Below are positions 61,615-64,000 of a stretch of DNA of 64,000 nt, piece by piece. The stretch comes from Bacteroidales bacterium. GTDB lineage: Bacteria; Bacteroidota; Bacteroidia; Bacteroidales; UBA932. Within the stretch, counting starts at the first letter, position 1, and every line of letters begins with the position of its first letter. The stretch is taken from the NCBI GenBank assembly GCA_016281015.1, contig JAEEHS010000007.1:1-64000 (forward strand). Direction: 5' to 3'. The position numbers and the translations under genes are program-made. The notes beneath the pieces are model-generated. The model searched no databases. It was not told where the DNA came from and saw only the letters and a list, made by a program, of their open reading frames with translations.

Positions 61615-62592
61615 ATGAAAAAGATCATCCCTCCCGTAGACAAGGCGCTCCTCAAGGCGGAGCTAACGCCAAAGAACCTGTTCCGCGCCACGAACCGGGC
61701 TGGAAACGAACTCTACATCGTCGGTCCGGAATCCGTCAACGTCATCCGGGAAATCGGCCGTCTCCGTGAGATTGCCTTCCGCAACGACGGAGGCGGAACC
61801 GGGCAAGCGCTGGATATTGACAAATTCGACACCGACCCGGCTTACGGCTACAAGCAGTTGGTCCTTTGGGATCCCACACGCGAGGAAATCATCGGCGGAT
61901 ACCGCTTCTGCATCTGCGACGAGGCTGTCTTCGACCGCTTCGGTCAGCCCATCCTGACCTCCTCGCACATGTTCCACTTCAGCCGGAAGTTTATCCAGAA
62001 CTATCTTCCCCATACCGTGGAACTGGGACGCAGTTTCATCTCTGTTGAATACCAGAGTTCCAAAAGCGGCGCCAAGGGCCTGTATGCCCTCGACAATCTC
62101 TTTGACGGCCTGGTGTCCCTCAGGGCAGCCTATGCCCCGCGCGTGAAATACTATTTCGGAAAAATGACCATCTATCCGAGCTATCCCGAGGAGGCCCGCG
62201 AGATGATCATGTATTTCCTGAAGAAGTATTTCGGAAAGAACGCGGACCTGATTGATATCCGGAAAGAGGTGAAAATCAGCAATCCACGCCGCTTCTCGAA
62301 AATCTTTCATGGCAGTAATTACAAGGAAGACTACAAGACCCTGAAGACGGAAGTGCTGAAATTCGGCGTCAGCATTCCTCCGCTGGTCAATTCCTATATG
62401 AACCTGTCTCCTTCTATGATTTACTTCGGTACGGGCATCAACGACGAGTTCGCCGATGTGCTGGACTCCGGCATCCTGATTTCCTATGACGGATTGTATC
62501 CGGAGAAAATCGTCCGCCATGCCGAATCCTTCCTCAAAGAAAGCCTGAGGGCTTTCCGAAACAGGCTGAGACGTTTGCAACGGAAGAAATAA
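61615..62592 (+). CDS. glsB: GlsB-like N-acyltransferase (glycine lipid synthesis)
   Basis: The 325-aa product is a GNAT/hemolysin-like N-acyltransferase of the Bacteroidota type that forms N-acyl-glycine from a 3-hydroxyacyl thioester. Visible are REIGRLREIAFRNDGGGTG, the DIDKFDTD motif, EEIIGGYRFCIC, SHMFHFSRKFIQNYLPHT and ELGRSFISVEYQSSKSGAKG. There is no signal peptide, so it acts at the inner face. Closeness to the B. thetaiotaomicron GlsB family is from memory of its sequence pattern; a close ornithine- or serine-lipid N-acyltransferase remains possible. It heads an operon with a glsA-like gene. Confidence 0.82.
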   Translation: MKKIIPPVDKALLKAELTPKNLFRATNRAGNELYIVGPESVNVIREIGRLREIAFRNDGGGTGQALDIDKFDTDPAYGYKQLVLWDPTREEIIGGYRFCICDEAVFDRFGQPILTSSHMFHFSRKFIQNYLPHTVELGRSFISVEYQSSKSGAKGLYALDNLFDGLVSLRAAYAPRVKYYFGKMTIYPSYPEEAREMIMYFLKKYFGKNADLIDIRKEVKISNPRRFSKIFHGSNYKEDYKTLKTEVLKFGVSIPPLVNSYMNLSPSMIYFGTGINDEFADVLDSGILISYDGLYPEKIVRHAESFLKESLRAFRNRLRRLQRKK

Positions 62593-62606
62593 TCCCATTT
62601 TTTTCG

Positions 62607-62614
62607 TATCTTTG
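62607..62614 (+). promoter_or_regulatory. internal -7 box before the CDP-alcohol phosphotransferase gene
   Basis: TATCTTTG lies 14 nt after the glsB-like stop and 22 nt before the ATG at 62637. No well-spaced -33 is seen. It may give a second transcript that bypasses the leader. Confidence 0.55.
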
Positions 62615-62636
62615 TCTCCCTTATTTATTGGATTCA

Positions 62637-63341
62637 ATGGAAGAAAAAAAACAAGCAGCGAGAATTCAGACCTCGATTCTGAATGGTTTAGAGAAAAAAA
62701 TTCTGGTATGGATGGCAGAGCGTATGCCCCGCTGGGTCACCTCTGACATGTTGACTTTCATCGGTTTTGTCGGTGCCTGTGTCATCGCGACCGGCTATGC
62801 CCTTTCCAACTTGAGCCTCCAATGGCTCTGGCTCTCTTCTTTCGGCTTTTTGCTGAACTGGTTCGGTGATTCGATGGACGGATCGCTCGCCCGCGTCAGG
62901 AATACCCAGCGCAAGACTTACGGCTTTTTCATCGACCACAATGTCGATGTCATCAATGAGACTATCATGTTTGTGGGCGTGGGGATGAGCCCGCTCATCA
63001 ACCTGAGCTTTGCCATGCTCGCCCTGGTCGCCTACTTCATGCTGAGCGTTTATGTCTACATCGACTGCCACCTCAAAGGCGAGATGAAACTGACCTACGG
63101 CGGTCTCGGGCCCACGGAATTCCGCCTGCTCGTCGTCCTGGTCAACACCTTGTACATCTTTATCCCCTGGCTGACCGAATGGAAGGTGGAAATGACGATT
63201 TTCCACAACGAGTTCCAGGTCGGACTGATGGATTATGTCGCCGTGGCGGTTTCCTTCCTGATCTTCGGTTTCTACCTGGTCAGTTTCTTCAAGGACGCCA
63301 AGTATTTCGCGAGAATAGATCCTCCTAAAAAACAGGAATAA
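62637..63341 (+). CDS. CDP-alcohol phosphatidyltransferase family protein
   Basis: The 234-aa product has about six membrane helices. The catalytic motif appears as DSMDGSLAR then GFFIDHNVD, including all Asp and the Gly-Ala-Arg residues. Such enzymes join a CDP-activated alcohol or lipid to an alcohol acceptor at the inner membrane; the acceptor is not readable. It sits between a GlsB-like N-acyltransferase and a GlsA-like O-acyltransferase, and the last base of its stop is shared with the next ATG. The start at 62637 (MEEKKQAARIQ) is preferred over a TTG 9 nt upstream. Confidence 0.88.
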   Translation: MEEKKQAARIQTSILNGLEKKILVWMAERMPRWVTSDMLTFIGFVGACVIATGYALSNLSLQWLWLSSFGFLLNWFGDSMDGSLARVRNTQRKTYGFFIDHNVDVINETIMFVGVGMSPLINLSFAMLALVAYFMLSVYVYIDCHLKGEMKLTYGGLGPTEFRLLVVLVNTLYIFIPWLTEWKVEMTIFHNEFQVGLMDYVAVAVSFLIFGFYLVSFFKDAKYFARIDPPKKQE

Positions 63342-64000
63342 TGCCCGTCATCACCCCGGAAGAAGCCTCTCGCCTTTCCCCTGTCTTCAAAGGCCGGGCC
63401 GGGCGGCTTTTGTTCCGGGCGGGTCTGGCTCTGACCGGCATCGGAAAGGTCAACGACCTCTATGACCGGGTCCAGCAGCGCGGCTGTGCCCCCGGACCGG
63501 ACTTTGCCAAAGGAATCCTGGACGATGCCGGCGTCGATTTCGCCATCGGCCATCCCGAGCGGCTGGAGCAGCTCCCCTCCGGCGCGTTCATTACCATCTC
63601 CAACCACATCTACGGCCATCTGGACGGCATCTGCCTCGTGGATCTCGTCGGCCATGTCCGTCCCAAGGCCAAGGTGCTGGTCAACCAGCTCCTGATGTGG
63701 ATCCGGGACCTGAGCGGGAGTTTCATTTCCGTCGACCCCAAGACAAACGCCTCGACCGGCGTTTCCGCGACGTCCGTCAACGGAATCAAAGCCGCCCTGG
63801 AGCAGCTCCACTCCGGCGAGCCGCTCTGTCTCTTCCCCTCCGGCGCCGTTGCCGACCTGAGGCCCCGGGACCGCTGGCGCATCAGCGAACGCGCGTGGCA
63901 GGATTCCGCCATCCGGCTGATCCAGCGCGCCCGCGTTCCCGTCATCCCCATCCGTTTTCCGGACCGGAATTCCAACTTCTATTACGGTCTCGGCCTGATC
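63341..64000 (+). CDS. glsA: GlsA-like O-acyltransferase, cut by the window edge
   Basis: The visible 220 residues begin MPVITPEEASRLSP. They have the acyltransferase motif ITISNHIYGHLDGICL (His and Asp) and the second block CLFPSGAVADLRP. This matches the hemolysin/GlsA-like PlsC-related family that adds the second acyl chain to N-acyl-glycine-type lipids. Continuation beyond 64000 is not visible. The start shares one nucleotide with the previous stop (TAATG), so the pair is translationally coupled. A lysophospholipid acyltransferase is possible. Confidence 0.8.
   Translation, partial: MPVITPEEASRLSPVFKGRAGRLLFRAGLALTGIGKVNDLYDRVQQRGCAPGPDFAKGILDDAGVDFAIGHPERLEQLPSGAFITISNHIYGHLDGICLVDLVGHVRPKAKVLVNQLLMWIRDLSGSFISVDPKTNASTGVSATSVNGIKAALEQLHSGEPLCLFPSGAVADLRPRDRWRISERAWQDSAIRLIQRARVPVIPIRFPDRNSNFYYGLGLI

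Noticed and set aside
1..64000. CRISPR array, insertion sequence, prophage, restriction or toxin-antitoxin system
   Set aside because: No regularly spaced repeats, transposase, integrase, capsid or restriction gene was seen. The XRE protein has no adjacent toxin; its neighbour is a PyrD-like protein.

Overview
The window reads as a chromosomal segment of an uncultured or little-studied Bacteroidota, most likely order Bacteroidales, with GC content visibly above half in genes. Evidence: nearly every operon start carries the Bacteroidota -7 element TAnnTTTG, often with TTTG about 19-20 bp upstream, and Shine-Dalgarno sequences are scarce. Families typical of the phylum are also present: Rho with a long disordered insert, the lipoprotein TamA homolog TamL, a GlsB-like N-acyltransferase, head-GIN (DUF2807), DUF3467, a Big_5-type lipoprotein, an LptD-like OstA protein and the short arginine decarboxylase. 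I recognise no insertion sequence, prophage, CRISPR array, rRNA or tRNA.

Layout. 1-244: gene-free, with direct repeats and a 20-bp palindrome. 245-6408 (-): lptD-like, rho, mnmE. 6480-11462 (+): cell-wall amidase, dnaA, pepD, rpe. birA (-) then faces rsfS-ftsH-cdsA-psd (+, 12237-16078; membrane quality control and phospholipid synthesis). 16047-17772 is a small decay zone: an internally deleted nhaC, an intact EamA transporter and a 41-codon amidohydrolase stub. A secreted TonB-C protein follows. 18472-27653 (-) is a six-gene run, ligA to ispG. 27713-32521 (-) is speA, a SpoU methyltransferase, PPi-dependent phosphofructokinase and a GH13 enzyme. tamL (+) and rarA/GNAT (-) follow, then a secreted barrel/lipoprotein pair, lplA, rlmD-yrbG-mscS, an acyltransferase and queA. 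46744-47246 is an AT-rich gap before a small XRE gene, a PyrD-like remnant and cinA. 49468-57405 (-) is valS-ybgC-tatA-tatC-ABC-F-DUF2807-dipeptidase. 57499-58977 (+) is DUF3467-kdsC-maf. tdh/kbl are divergent (threonine to glycine), followed by a structured leader and a probable glycine-lipid operon (glsB-like, CDP-alcohol phosphotransferase, glsA-like) running off the right edge.

Themes: envelope biogenesis dominates. Genes are tightly packed with 1-4 nt overlaps inside operons and several convergent pairs whose coding ends overlap. The most unusual items are the attenuator-like leader before the glycine-lipid genes, the remnant genes around 16-17.8 kb, the shortened IspG, the PyrD-like protein that seems to lack its catalytic parts, and several promoters whose -7 box lies only 3-7 nt from the start codon.
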